Assembly: GCF_009870125.1 (NCBI RefSeq)
Contig: NC_046680.1
Coordinates: 18,123,501 to 18,187,500, forward strand
Direction: 5' to 3'
Source: Drosophila pseudoobscura
Taxonomy: Eukaryota; Arthropoda; Insecta; Diptera; Drosophilidae
Length of the DNA stretch: 64,000 nt
Below are positions 20,746-32,818 of the stretch, piece by piece. A model generated the notes under the pieces. That model was given only the letters and a program-made list of their open reading frames with translations. It was not told where the DNA came from and searched no databases. A program made the translations under genes and the position numbers. Each line of letters begins with the position of its first letter. Position 1 is the first letter of the stretch.

Positions 20746-23050
20746 CTGCAATGATGGAAAGCAAAAACAAAAAAAGGGCAAGTGTTAAGTATTGGGAAAT
20801 AAGTTATCGTAGCTCCATATGCGGTAGACAGGTGTCAACATGCGTCAGCCGCGCATCTCCATAGTTCATTGACCCTCGGTCGATTCTATTTGGGTTGATC
20901 GTTGATTTGATATCGCTGATTTTTTGGCAAACCCTCTTATCCACGTAATACACATTTTCAGATACGAGTATCTGTGACACTCGTAAACCCCTTGAAAAAG
21001 GGAAGATTTCCAGAGAAATTATGTAACATCTGAAAATCATTTCAACAGCACACAAACACTTAAGTTTTCACTTTGTGGATGAATATCCATTCCGTAACTG
21101 TACGAACAATCGATTATTCATTCTGCAGATCATCTGCCATGCTCCATCTGTCGCCCAAACAGGTAATTAATGACATTAAAATTCCGTAACATCGACTCTT
21201 TCACTTCCCTACCGTCTACCATGATCTATCGGATTTAATTATTAACTGGAGAGCATTCGATGTTTGTTGTTTGCTTTGAGTTCGGCATCCGATTGGCCAA
21301 TTTCCTGATGGATGATATATCATTAAAGGTTGAATAATCCCATTTGGATATGATTTACATATGGCTTGTGTCTCAGCGAAACACAAACGTGAACCCACGA
21401 ATGCATTTGATTAGCCTGAAATGAGTGTTTTACGACTCTTTGGTTTCTTTTGGTCGTGGCCAAGTCTGCATTATAGGCCAACGAAAATTTCACTTTCGAT
21501 GCTGTAAATATTCAGAGATACTCGTACCCTTTTGCAGGCGTCCCATGCTGGGCTCGGGTGAAAGGCATCGATCTATGACCACATGTAAGCCCTAATTGCA
21601 ACCGTCTGTCCAGTTGATTTGTTTGCAATTATGATTCACACACACACATAAAGACACAAAAAGAGCCTAATCACCTTTTACAACGTATACGTATTCGAGA
21701 GATATCTCTTCCGCGTGCACAGATCCAACCGAAGATGCTGACGACTCGGACTCCGCACAGGTTATAAGCGAAGCTCGACGATGGGGCTTAGATTTATATA
21801 GTTGGAGGGGACTCCCCCCGCCATGGACTCTGATACAAACTTGGATTGTGCCAAAACCAGATGTTCACAAATGTGAACATTTTCGAACACGAATCTGGCA
21901 TGAGGTAAAGATGTGTCTTATGTTTGGTGCCATCGCATGGTTATTTGTAAATGTACATGTATTTATATGGTTTATTTACAATAAAATATACAGATTTTTA
22001 ATAAATATCAAATGAGAGTGAATTTCCGTCCATTTTTTCTCCACGTTCCGTACCTTGGAATATTATAAGTTTACTGAGTAATCTTTTTTAAAATTTTATA
22101 GATAGGGAACGATTTGCATAACAGTATTAGAAAGGGAAAATTACTCTGAGAATTCTGGGTGCTACAGACATCTAATATGTCCCTAAACGCTTCGACTTGT
22201 GGGTACACGAATCAACTAATAATTGAATTCGATATATATTCGGTATATGCACTGAATAAATGCTAATTGAATCGACTCAGAATACAGGCCAGACGCATTC
22301 ATTTAGCCAAATGTATTTATACACACTAGCTTCCTATTTAACAGGTCTTTTGGTCCATTTACTAAACGCAGATGCTAAAAAGTTCAACGACTTATGTGGC
22401 TGTAAGTAAGTCTCGTCTCAAGATGCACAGTTTATCGCCAGATTCCGCTGACTAAAATCTCTGAATTACATAATTTAACACTTGGTATACAACAATTTAG
22501 AGAAGACAACAAACAAACAATCATATAAATGTTGCAATATTTATGAGGCCCATGAACAAGAGGCCCATGAATATGATTAATCATGCCTGCCCATAAAGAG
22601 AGAGGGAGAGAACTCCTAAACGGGGCGTGATTAGAGCTGGCTGCTTTTACGATGCCAGGCTGGAACCAGGCCAGTGGGGTTTTCAAATTAACAGCGATAC
22701 GAGAACCTGGCGAATCGAAACGGAACGAGGGCTCATTTGAAAAGTTTATTGGGCAAATAGTGCGCCGCACCCTGGACGCTTCTTGAGGCTCTCCTCTAAC
22801 GGGGCTTATCGTCACGTTACGAGTGTCTTCTGCTGCTTCCATCTGCCGTGGGGCAAGTGCGAATTCGAGGCTGTTCCGCATGGGGCAGGGGCAGGGGCAG
22901 GCGCATAGAAATCTATTTGCACTTTTCTTGCGAAAGTGACTTACTTCCATTGTATTTGCGTTTGCAATCAGAAGGAGAGTTACCACCGACAACAGTCCGT
23001 ATATAAGGCCCGTCGAGTGGTTCTTTTGGGCATCAGTATCGGAATTCGTC
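20746..23050. other. 2.3-kb spacer between two divergent cathepsin-family genes
   Basis: A minus-strand TATA box, TATATAAA (complement of 21793-21800), is a candidate promoter for the cathepsin gene. A donor-like AAAAG|GTGATT about 115 bp further on could splice a leader exon to the acceptor at 20746. The 260-codon minus frame at 22432-23214 overlaps the promoter and first exon of the plus-strand gene and has no family features, so I do not call it. The rest is AT-rich spacer. Confidence 0.4.
23000..23038 (+). promoter_or_regulatory. TATA/Inr core promoter of the cathepsin-like pseudoprotease
   Basis: TATATAAG at 23000-23007 is followed by an initiator TCAGTA at 23033-23038. The 5' UTR would be about 16 bases. 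The layout is close to that of the I29 gene promoter. Confidence 0.7.
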
Positions 23051-24121
23051 ATGCTCAAGTTGGTGCTCTGTTTTGTTCTACTCGCCGCCGGCGCAGGATG
23101 GGCCTTCAACCACGGCCAGGATTTAGCCGATTTCGAAGCATATGTGGTAGGTTGAAACCATTTTCCCACGCGATCTGCTCTTGCAATTAGACGAAAATCG
23201 TATTCCCAGGCCAAATATTCAAAGACCTACCCGACCGCATCGGCGAGGTCCTTTGCCAACTACTACTTCATCTATAACCGCAACCAAGTGACGCAGAACA
23301 ATGCCCAGGCGGACAGGAATCGCACCACCTACCGCGAGGCAGTGAACCAATTCTCAGACATACGCCTGGTCCAGTTCGCTGCACTGTTGCCCAAGGCCGT
23401 GTACCCCACCGTTTCGAATGCAGTGCCTCCTGTAGCCACGCAGGCGCCGGCGGCCGAGTACGACATCGTCGCGGACCTGGGCATGACCATTACGGTGGAG
23501 GACCAGGGCGTGAACTGCAGCAGCAGCTGGGCCTATGCCGCGGCCAAGGCCGTGGAGATCATGAATGCCGTTGGATCTGGAAATCTCTCCCCCCAATCGC
23601 TGTCCGCTCAGCAGCTGATCGACTGCGCTGGCATGGGCGCCGGCTGCAGCACGCAGGCCCCGCAGTCGGCCTTCGACTACCTCACCCAGTACTCGCTTCT
23701 GTATCCATCCGAGGACTATCCAAACACGCCAGCTCTCAAGCAGCAGGGGATGTGCCTGCCAGCCCCGTCGGTGGGGGTGGGCGTCCAGCTGACCAGCTAC
23801 TCGGTCCTGGCCGACGGCGACGATACTGCCCTCATGCGTTACGTGTCCAACGACATACCCGTAGTGGTGGAGTACAATCCGGCGACCTTCGGCTTCATGC
23901 AGTACTCGAGCGGGGTCTACCAGCCGCCCACGCGACCCGCCACGGCCGCCAGTTCTCAGTTCCTGGTGGTGGTGGGCTACGGCTTCGATGCCGCCACCAA
24001 TCTGAACTACTGGAAGTGCCTCAACTCCTTCGGCACGGGATGGGGCGAGCAGGGCTACATCAGGATCGTGCGCAGCGCCAGCCAGCCGATCACCAAGAAT
24101 GCCATTTTTCCCAACTCGTAA
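23051..24121 (+). CDS. Cathepsin L-like pseudoprotease, catalytic Cys and His lost (2 exons)
   Basis: Papain-fold secreted protein of 335 residues; position recalls melanogaster CG6337. Exons are 23051-23146 and 23210-24121, phase 0. A signal peptide (LVLCFVLLAAGAGWA) and an I29-like propeptide (FEAYVAKYSKTYP..YREAVNQFSDI) are present. In the mature part the expected QGxCGSCW motif reads QGVNCSSSW, so the nucleophile Cys is Ser. The His motif NHxVxVVGYG reads SQFLVVVGYG, so His is Gln. Only the Asn (CLNSFGTGWGEQGY) and structural cysteines remain. The frame is intact, with TATA/Inr upstream and a poly(A) signal at 24189-24194, so it is an expressed-looking gene rather than a decayed copy. It cannot be a normal cysteine protease. 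A decoy, binding or inhibitor-titrating role is inference. Confidence 0.9.
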
Positions 24122-26629
24122 CTCGTCTCTCGTAACACGTTACGGTGGGTTGCCAGTTGATTCAGATAATAATCGACGTAGATATCGAAATAAAGTTGAA
24201 TTTAAGAGCCAATCGAAGCTATTTGTTATAGTTTGCAACTGTTCAATCCATTGCTTTATTCGATTTCCCTTTGTATTTAGTTTATTTATTGAGTTTTCAT
24301 CTACAAGCGGAGCTTTACAGACTTAAATGCTAAAAATTAACAAGTTCACATAATTTTTGCTTTATTCTTTCTCAAAGATCTTGTTCGATTTTCATTTAAT
24401 GTCTTGTCTTTTCTTTTGTGTTCTGTTATATTTCTGTTTGCATAATATGTATGTATTTCCTTTTGTGTGCTGCTGTTCGAAAAACCTAAGAAACAAATGG
24501 AAATGGAATCGATATATACATATATATATTTGGTATATATATATATACATAGAGAACATTCAAATCAGGCAACGCAGCAAAAAGCATAATTTTGTTGGTG
24601 TGTGTTCTTTCTTTTTGTTGTTGCTGGACTTCTCGAAACTTTCTTTTGGGATTTATGTAGATATATTTTGTATTTTTTTGTTTTTATTTTTGTTTCCTTC
24701 AGTTGCAGTAACTTGTTTTGCAAACGTTTTGTGGTGTTATTATTACTCTGTTTTATTACATCTCAATTGCATATAATAATTTGAAGTATCTGTTTTGCTC
24801 TTTCATATACTATACTCGTATTCCATTTAAATGTTTAAATGTTAGTTTAGAATCTCTTCCCGCCTCCGTGTCTGGTAAAGCAAAGCTCAATGATATGATT
24901 CACGCTGCCAATTCATGTCTTTATTATGTCGTTATCTTTTCTTTTTTATATCCGAGTATTATCAATTTCAGCGTGGTTTTTCATATTTTGTTTCTCTGTG
25001 AATGTGAATGTGCTCAAATGCGTATTGGAGTTTCTCAAACTTTGTATTATATTTATTTATTTTTGAATTTTGTTGAAAAGTTTTTCGATCTGTCATGGAT
25101 TGGATTGCAGTGATAAACGAATAAAATGGAGCTCTGAGAGTTGGAATATCGAATCTAAATTATGTACGTGTCTGAGATTATTCAACTTGTTGGAGAATTG
25201 CATTTTGTTTTCTTTTTATTCTCTGGTTGGTTTCCTTTCCTCCATTTTTTTTTAAATTACGGTACAACGGCAAGTGTTTTGTTATTTGTCTTTGGTTTTT
25301 TTTTCTTTCTTTGTTTTATAAATTAAAATTAGTTAAGTTTATCTACATATTCTCACGCTTTTCTCATTATTTTTTTTTTGTTTTATTGTTTTTTTTCTGT
25401 AGTTTTATTAGCTTTTCATATAATTCTTAATAATATTTAACTAAATAAATATAATTTTATATATTTTATGCAATTTCTGTTATGTATACGATGATATATA
25501 AATATAATTAAATTTGTTTGTTTGCTTTTCCTACACAAAATGATGTGTTCTTAACGGCTGTCATATAATGTGTCATGTGATGTGTTGGCTAGTGTTTTCC
25601 TTCCACCTTGCTCATTTTCTTGCTACCGTTTTTGTGTTGACTGTACTTTTACTGTATCTGTATCTGTATCTGTGTGTCTTTGGGGGGAGGCCTGCCGGAT
25701 CGGATCAATGATGATAATGGAAATTATAGCGCATACGACATAAAGTTTGATGAGTCTTTTGTCTTTTGACAAATTTTAGGAAGATTTATTTGTTAGTTTT
25801 CTATTTTGGTTTTTGTTTGTATGAAGCTCAAAATGGACAAAATATGATTTCATAATTTAGTTGCTAATTTTATGGATTCTCTGGTTGATTTGTAAATAGT
25901 TTTCCCATTCTTTCTATTTAATGTATGTATATATATGTGTATATATATATTTTTATTAATTTTCCTTCCTATACTTTTCTTGAGTTACATATAAATCATT
26001 ATTCTGGCTTCCTATGAGTTCGGAATCCTAATTATTTCAAATACTATGCTCTATAGATGTTCTCAATTAGTTTACCTTCGGTTTTTCGCATAGCTTATAC
26101 GAAGGGGTTACCTTCTAGGGTTGGGTTGCCGTTGCCCTATTCTGTCGTGGTGTTAAATTATACATTTTTTTGGGTTTCTTCTGTTGTTGGGCTTCTCAGA
26201 TGTTTCGCCGCAACAAAGATTAATTAATTATATTTTTTGCTTTGTCAAGTTTTATTCTGGATTAAAGTTTTGAAATTTTTCAGGCGGAGACATTTACTGG
26301 CAGTTTCTCTGTATTTTTTTTTTTTAATTTCGAACATAATGTTAAGGGATAATGTGGATTTATTTGTATTACTGCCCCCAATAACTGCTGTTTTTTTGTT
26401 GTTTTTTTGTTTGGTTATGCTCTTTTGCTGTTTATCATGCGTGACCATAAGATAATTTTCAATTTATTGTTAGTTCTTTTACACTTACGAACACATTAAA
26501 TTAAATTAAATTATGCAACTAAATGAGCATCAAGTCCGGACCTGCACCAGGCCAAGAAAAACCATCGAAAGTAAGGCAAAAATAAGTGGATACAATTGGA
26601 GGTGTGAAAGCGCTAGATCCCAGCTAAAT
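24122..26629. other. 2.5-kb T-rich stretch, possibly a long 3' UTR of the Ly6 gene
   Basis: The plus strand is strongly T-rich with many T runs and TATATA tracts, meaning an A-rich transcript from the minus strand. It follows the stop of the minus-strand Ly6 gene and has no supported frame. Only its first ~75 bases belong to the 3' end of the plus-strand pseudoprotease gene. A long AU-rich 3' UTR is the simplest reading. Confidence 0.4.
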
Positions 26630-27324
26630 TTATGAGCTCTGGACTTTTATTGTGTGCCCGGAGGTCAGCAGGAGCGCGCAGCCGGCGGCCAGGGCGAGAG
26701 GCAGTATCATCCACGGGGCTGTCAGCGAGTTGCCGCCGTTGCACAGGTCCTTGGTGCAGGAGCAGTAGATGGCAGCCACATCGTGGGTGCCCGAACGCCG
26801 CACGCACTCCACATCGGTGCGCTCGTCGTGAATGTAGCCGCAGCCGCGCACAATGCGGGTCTTGCCATAGACTTGGATGGGAATGCACAAGGATTAGCAT
26901 TATATTGATCGGACTTGGGGTATTGGGACTATGACTCACTCTTCTGCACAGTTTTGCGGCACAAGGTGGGCTTGTACCTGTCCTTGAGATGCTCCAGGGG
27001 CTCCTGTTTGCTGCAGTTGACCTCGCCAATGGAGTACGGCTCGAAGGGATCGCCGCAGCGAGGATCGAATTCGCTGTTGCAGTCGTAGCACATCAGGGCA
27101 GTGGACACTGGGGACGGGAAGAGAAAAGCAACAGCGGGTTACACCGTTATATAGTTCAGGTACAGGTACAGTTCGCCAAATGTCAGGGCTGTCAACTGTC
27201 AGGGCTGTTTTTGTGTCGGTCGGGACAGGGTTGCCTTTTTTGCATTGCATAAACTGGGGGGCTTACCTTGTATGCAGCAGAGCACGCCTAACAGCAACAA
27301 CACTTTCTCCATGAACGGCGACAT
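26630..27324 (-). CDS. Ly6/uPAR (three-finger) GPI-anchored protein (3 exons)
   Basis: Small fly Ly6-family protein of 155 residues, resembling melanogaster CG6329 by position and family, so related to quiver/boudin-type proteins. Exons are 27324-27267, 27107-26940 and 26871-26630, all GT..AG and in phase. The signal peptide (KVLLLLGVLCCIQVSTA) is split by intron 1. The mature part starts LMCYDCNSEFDPRCG and has ten cysteines, ending with the hallmark YCSCTKDLCN. A hydrophobic C-terminal tail (WMILPLALAAGCALLL) after GGNS is a GPI-attachment signal. It likely sits on the cell surface; the ligand is unknown. Confidence 0.9.
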
Positions 27325-30300
27325 TTTCTCTGCACTTGGGTTTTTCGTTTATTTACTTATGCTCTTAGTCTCTTTTAAAACTCTTCTTTCTCCAACAATT
27401 TGTTGGCTTTCGTTGAACAATTTGCGGTTTCCTTTGCTGTTAGATTATCATGTTAGCCTGGAAAATGAGAATGCATTTGCTAATTCTGTGTAAACAGAAC
27501 TGCCGAACTGCCGCGATTCTGCCACTCGCTTCGCTCTCATCTCTTCACCCCGACGATGAAAAGTGAAAATCCATTGGGCAAAAATAAACCGAAAGCTATG
27601 CGGAATAGGGCAAAGAGGAATGGGAATAACGGCAGAGCAAAGTGGGACGCAAATAGGAAAGACAAAAAAAAAGAAACGAGAACTACGAAAGAAGTGCAGT
27701 TCGACAGCACGGTCTGGGGGCGGGGGGGTTAGGCAAGAAAGTGTGAGGTAATAAATGCGACGGCGCAATGCATCAGATGCGCTCTCTCTCTCTCTCGCTC
27801 TGTCTTCTTGCACTCCACTCGCTGAAGCAAAGAGAATTGGAACGAAACTGTAATGACGCGCTCTGTGTGGAACCCATTCGGGCGACCCAATTAGTGGGCC
27901 TGTCGAAGCCAATCCAATGCTCATGGCGTCGAGCTTGATCACTGCCCTGGCTCAAAGTGAATTTCAAATGATTTAAATGTTAAGGTTTATTATTAATTTC
28001 TTGTAGCACTAATGGTATGTGTGCAGTGGCTTTTTATGAGATTCTCATGGGAAGCATGGACACTTAATAGGATTTCCATGATTACTATCTACGATTTAGT
28101 GGGCCAATGGCTTAAACATTGATTTTCCTTCGTGTAGAGTGGGTGTTACGGATGAGGAACCTATTGCATTTGCTGTCCTGTAGCTAGGCAACCCATTCCA
28201 CCGCCCACTCACCCAATTCCCTCCCATACCCGCCAATAGGGGTAATCTTTTAATAGTTTTGTCATCGCAAGCGCTTTTCCGTTGCCATTTCATTCCCCTC
28301 AGGCCTGGTCGAGTTGGCCTCGGGGGCCGCCTCGAGTGAATTGTGATTGTGGCACGGCCCACACGGGTGGTGCACTATACAGGAGCAATTTACGGGACAT
28401 TTAACGGGGGAAAAGCAATTTACCGTTAAAGTTGTTGAGCATTCAAAGCTCTGATACTTAAGCTCAAGAGATTTATTTTTGGAACTACCTTTGAGACGGA
28501 AGATCAAAGCGGTCTTAAATTATGAATTACCCGATATGAGATGAGAAATAAACCAATTCCTTTAAACGGAACAATATACTAAAATATTGGAATGGGGCAG
28601 AAAAACGTCAATGTACATTGTTTTACCTTTCTATGTCAAGTCTCTATTGGCCAAAAGTAATTACAAAAGTACTCCCGCCATTCCTGTGAGGGAGACACCA
28701 GACACCCTTTTGACAGCAGACAACTCTGTCTCCTCCTCTATTAACTTGTACAAGCACCAGGTCGTATACGTAATCAAGAAAAGTGCAATGCACTGAAACC
28801 TTAGTAGAGCACCACTCCAATTGCTTAGCTGCTGGGGAAGCGGAAGAGGAGAATATGATCAGAGTTGGAAATATTACGCATACGCCTCGAATTCGGGTTT
28901 CTGGCACACACAGACTCAGACAGTACACACACACACACACAGAGCATGTGGAGAAGAAAAATGAAAAATGGACAGCTGAACGAATGAAAAGCCAATCAAT
29001 ATGGTAGTCAAGGGGCTGTTGTCATGTCGGACCCGTCAATCACAACAAAATGCTGTTGTCGGGCGGAAGGGTAGATTACCCCCCGCCATACGGGAGGGGG
29101 CATTTGGCGAGTGTGTCTGTGTGTCCATTATGCCACTTCCCCTTAAATATTGGATGTGCCTTTTTCGATTAGATTGCATTCTCTGTGGCATGCAACACTC
29201 CACAAAGCTCCATATCCGTCTTCATATGAATCTCCCTTCCAGCCTGCCTGCCTCCCTCCCGCTCTGTGGCTTCACAAAATTCAATGAATGACCTAGTTCA
29301 GACCATACCATACCGTGACTCCCCCTCAGTGGCACCTCATTGTGCTGCATGTTGTCAAGTGTCTCTGTCTTTTGGCATTTCCTGCGGGAAATGTTCCTTC
29401 AAGTAATCTACTGCCTTGCGTCTGGTCTGTCAGGGTCTGTTTCCCACCGTTTTCTCGGTTGGCATTTTTTCTTTTGTTATGTAATAGTCAGACAATTGGC
29501 ATAAAGGCATACCCTATCGATTTAGCCATTAAAAAAAGGAGGCAAGCCCCAACGAACTAGGCAGAATAAGTGGAACGAAATAGTTGCTCAGGTGGTGGTT
29601 CAGGTGGTTCGTAGATGGTAGATGGGGTTCGGTTCGGCAGGTACATATCTGCTGCACTCTCGGTTGTATAATAAAATATACAAGTATATATACAGGGTGC
29701 AAGGACTCTTGGATTAACAGACAATACGTTTTTTTTTGTTCTTATTTGAAGTGCTTTCGCTGTTTTAGATATGACTCTTTTATCAAAATAATATAATATA
29801 ATAATATATATAGATATATATATATATAATAATATATAGCTTCTTTTTTTTGGTTTGATTATACAAGATTGTGGTCTTTAGATTCAATTCAATTAGGATT
29901 TATTACACTCCATTTATACATATACTATGTACGTAAGGGTTTTTTCATTTTTTCAAACTGTTTTATAATCATTTTGTCGCTCTTCGCTTTTCACTTTTCA
30001 CTGATTTGTTTTGAAGTCACTTTTCACATTTATGTGTTGTCTCACTGTTATATAATGCCCAGGCCCTTACCACTATTTTATATAGTTCTCAAATGTCTGC
30101 CTTTCCATAACGATATGTTCTACGAGTATATGTCGAGTATATCTTTTGTCGTTGTGTTCATTTACATAAGAGCGGATGATGATGTGGGAGTCCGGAATTA
30201 ATTTCCTTGGGTTGGGGTTTCTTTCGAACTATTTCAAGCTGACGTCCGACCAGAATGGAAATGAAAGTTCCGAAACTCTTGAAAACGAAAAGAAGGGCTT

Positions 30301-31140
30301 TGTCGGTGGGTGGAGTGAGTACGATTTCAGTGCAAATTCTCTCGCAAGGACGAAGCACAAAGTCAAAGCGTGCACGGAAAGAGAGAGAGCGAGAGAGAGA
30401 GAGAGCGTTAGTCAGTCAGTCACCCAAGGTGTATTTATACAGGGTGAGTCATTCACAGAGAGCTACAGTGTTCCCTCATATATGTATGGTTCAGCTGCTT
30501 TCGCGTGTGAGAAGTACCTAAGTACCTCACCATATATATATACACCCTGCTGTCCCCATGAGCTTTGGCAGACCGACCGAGAGAGCGTGAGAATGAGCGC
30601 CCTAAAAGAAACCAAGCGAAAAAAGTTAAATCGATAGCAAAACGCGCCGGAGCCCGTGCCCCAAGCGGGATTATCTAATAGTACGGCTTAATGGCCAACT
30701 GATGGGCCCTCGATTGCGGAATCGCCGGCAGGCTTGTGGTTTGAAAAGTGCACTTGATCGATGTCGGGGCAGCTACCTTTTTGGGGTTCGACAAACACAC
30801 ACGATTTTTTTTATATATTTTGAAGTGTTATTATATTTGGTTTGCTTTTCTGTGCGGTCACGCGACGCGATGCAACCCCAGACACGGTGAAATTCCTTCT
30901 GAGCGCAAAATCTGCAGCTGTACGCAGGCCACCGCATCGGCCGGCAAGATGGGAGAGCGGAGACTGCGCACTGAGACAAGGAACATTCAATTCCAGTTCT
31001 ACAATTATTTAACTTAACAAACTTTTGAAAAACCATTCCCTCCACGCTGCCAACAGAGCATGCCCATTAACATACATTTTGAATAGCCGTTTCGGCCCTT
31101 AACAGAGATGTAGTGGCGGCTAACAGTCTGGCGCACCTCC
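27325..31140. other. 3.8-kb intergenic region
   Basis: No supported gene on either strand. It holds AT-rich patches (29790-29840), a CT run near 27785-27800 and a GAGA-factor-like run (30378-30405, GAGAGAGCGAGAGAGAGAGAG) followed by GTCAGTCAGTCA. It probably contains the promoter and 5' UTR of the Ly6 gene. The frame 30176-30637 is broken simple-sequence DNA without a product. Confidence 0.4.
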
Positions 31141-31650
31141 TTAGGTCTTGATGGCTGCCATGATTCGAGTCCAGAATGCCTGAACCTCGGGATCCTGCAT
31201 TAGGGCTCGCTTCTTGGAGCTTAGCACCATATTGAGTATGTCCGCATTCTTATAGCGATCTCGGCTAGTGGATTTATGCTCTGCCGCCTCTGGGGAGCCT
31301 ACTGCTTCAGTCTCCTGCTCGTCCAGTGGCTCCGCTTCCAGCGCTGGGCTGGCGATTTGCGTGGCTGAAATTGTGAAATATTACCTATTTCTTTCTGGAC
31401 TCTACACTAATCTACCTTTCTTGCACTTTGTGGTCTCCGTTTTAGTCTTTTCCGCTCGTTTCTGATACGGTTTGCGTTGTTTCATAGGTTCCTTCGCCTT
31501 GCCACGCTTTCCTTGCCAAGACAGATCAGGGAATAGCTCAGTGCTCTCGGCTGGGGTATCTGCATCCTGTTGCAGCCGCCTCTTGACATGCAAATTCAAA
31601 CGTTCCTTGATATTGGGCTGTTCCAATTTCACCTGTAGAATCGATTCCAT
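31141..31650 (-). CDS. Small basic protein of unknown function (2 exons, 152 residues)
   Basis: Not recognised. Exons are 31650-31416 and 31364-31141, joined at AAA G|CC (KK|AT) by a 51-bp GT..AG intron. The N-terminal half is basic (GKRGKAKEP, KQRKPYQKRAEKTK) and looks like a nuclear or nucleolar signal. The C-terminal half is first acidic (EAEPLDEQETEAVG), then a compact helical block (DILNMVLSSKKRALMQDPEV and AFWTRIMAAIKT). The intact two-exon frame and the good splice sites argue for a real gene. It is divergent from fl(2)d. Confidence 0.75.
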
Positions 31651-32818
31651 ATTGCGCTCAAAAAAAATTGCAAGAAATTCCAGCTGAATCAGCTGATGCG
31701 TATAACAGCACGGTTTTTACAATGTGACCGCGTACCCATTGCCGTCTGACTCTAAGAACTATACCAAAATATACCGTAAATATACTGACGTATTATCCAA
31801 ATGCCATAATACATATTCCTCGATTTTCATATTCCGTTGAATATTACTAGCTAGATAGAACCGTCAACCCTGCCCACATAATTTTATCTCATTGATTAAT
31901 AAATGTTATACCAGATTATCTGATTTTCAGTACTCCATCTTATTGTATTTTGACTAAAAGACTGTTTAAACAAAAAAGTATTGAAAGACTCAATGCTTGT
32001 GTATGGCCATTTGTATACCCTACTTCGTTAATTGAATATTAATATAAAACTGTTTTTAAAACGTAATTGAAGAAATTTTCTCAAATTGATTTGTTTTAGA
32101 CGTGTTCTTATTTCCTGTACATCCTGATCCTGATACGCATTTTTGATTTATGTAAGAAAACCACTAATTGCAAAATATCGTTGGAATACCTTTTAAACAG
32201 AGTTTGAAAGCGAATGAGCGACAAGGATTTAAATGAAATCTCTTGGAATAAATGATGAGGTTGAGGTAAAAAATATTGTGGCTTTGTTAAGAAAATCTAC
32301 GAGAAGAACAAACAAATACGAATATTTTCCGCCATTTACAACAAATCGTTGAACTGCTTAAATAGAGGGGGCTTAAGTGGGTTAAGTTCGTTTTTGTCAT
32401 CGGTATATTTTTCGGTATATTCTTGAAAGGAGACGGTATTTTTCTAAGGGGTCAGAGCGCGGTCACACTGGACGCCATGTTGTTTTAAAATTTCAGCTTG
32501 ACTGCGTCGTTGCGTGAAAAATTGTAAAATATCGACGTCAAAGTGCAAATAACCACATCAAAATATAAAAAAAGTGATAATAAATGAACAATCCACCACG
32601 TAATCAATAATTCAACGTTGCAAGTACGTGAAAAGTACGTGTTTTTGGCATCTGTAAGTGGGCAACGAAATTCTCTCGCTCTTGCCTCCGCGTCGCCATT
32701 GGTGTGTACGCATTGGCAGTGTGGTGCATCCGTGTGTAAATTTTTTCTGCCCCATATGCAAAACAACGCTGGCAAAGGACCCCCAACACGAACAGCAAGA
32801 GCCTTTTGAAACCGAGTT
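31651..32818. promoter_or_regulatory. Divergent promoter region of the small basic protein and fl(2)d, with Motif 1 sites
   Basis: CGGTCACACTGG at 32460-32471 is a perfect Motif 1 (M1BP site), a housekeeping core element, on the plus strand before fl(2)d. On the minus strand CGGTCACATTG (complement of 31720-31730) is a one-mismatch Motif 1, about 70 bases before the small gene. The DNA between them is AT-rich with no supported frame. No TATA box is evident at either site. Confidence 0.6.

Noticed and set aside
22432-23214. 260-codon minus-strand frame
   Set aside because: It overlaps the TATA/Inr promoter and first exon of the plus-strand pseudoprotease, shows no domain, signal peptide or family motif, and is probably a chance frame.
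30176-30637. 153-codon plus-strand frame over a GAGA-rich repeat
   Set aside because: It is made of simple-sequence translation and shows no splice or family support.
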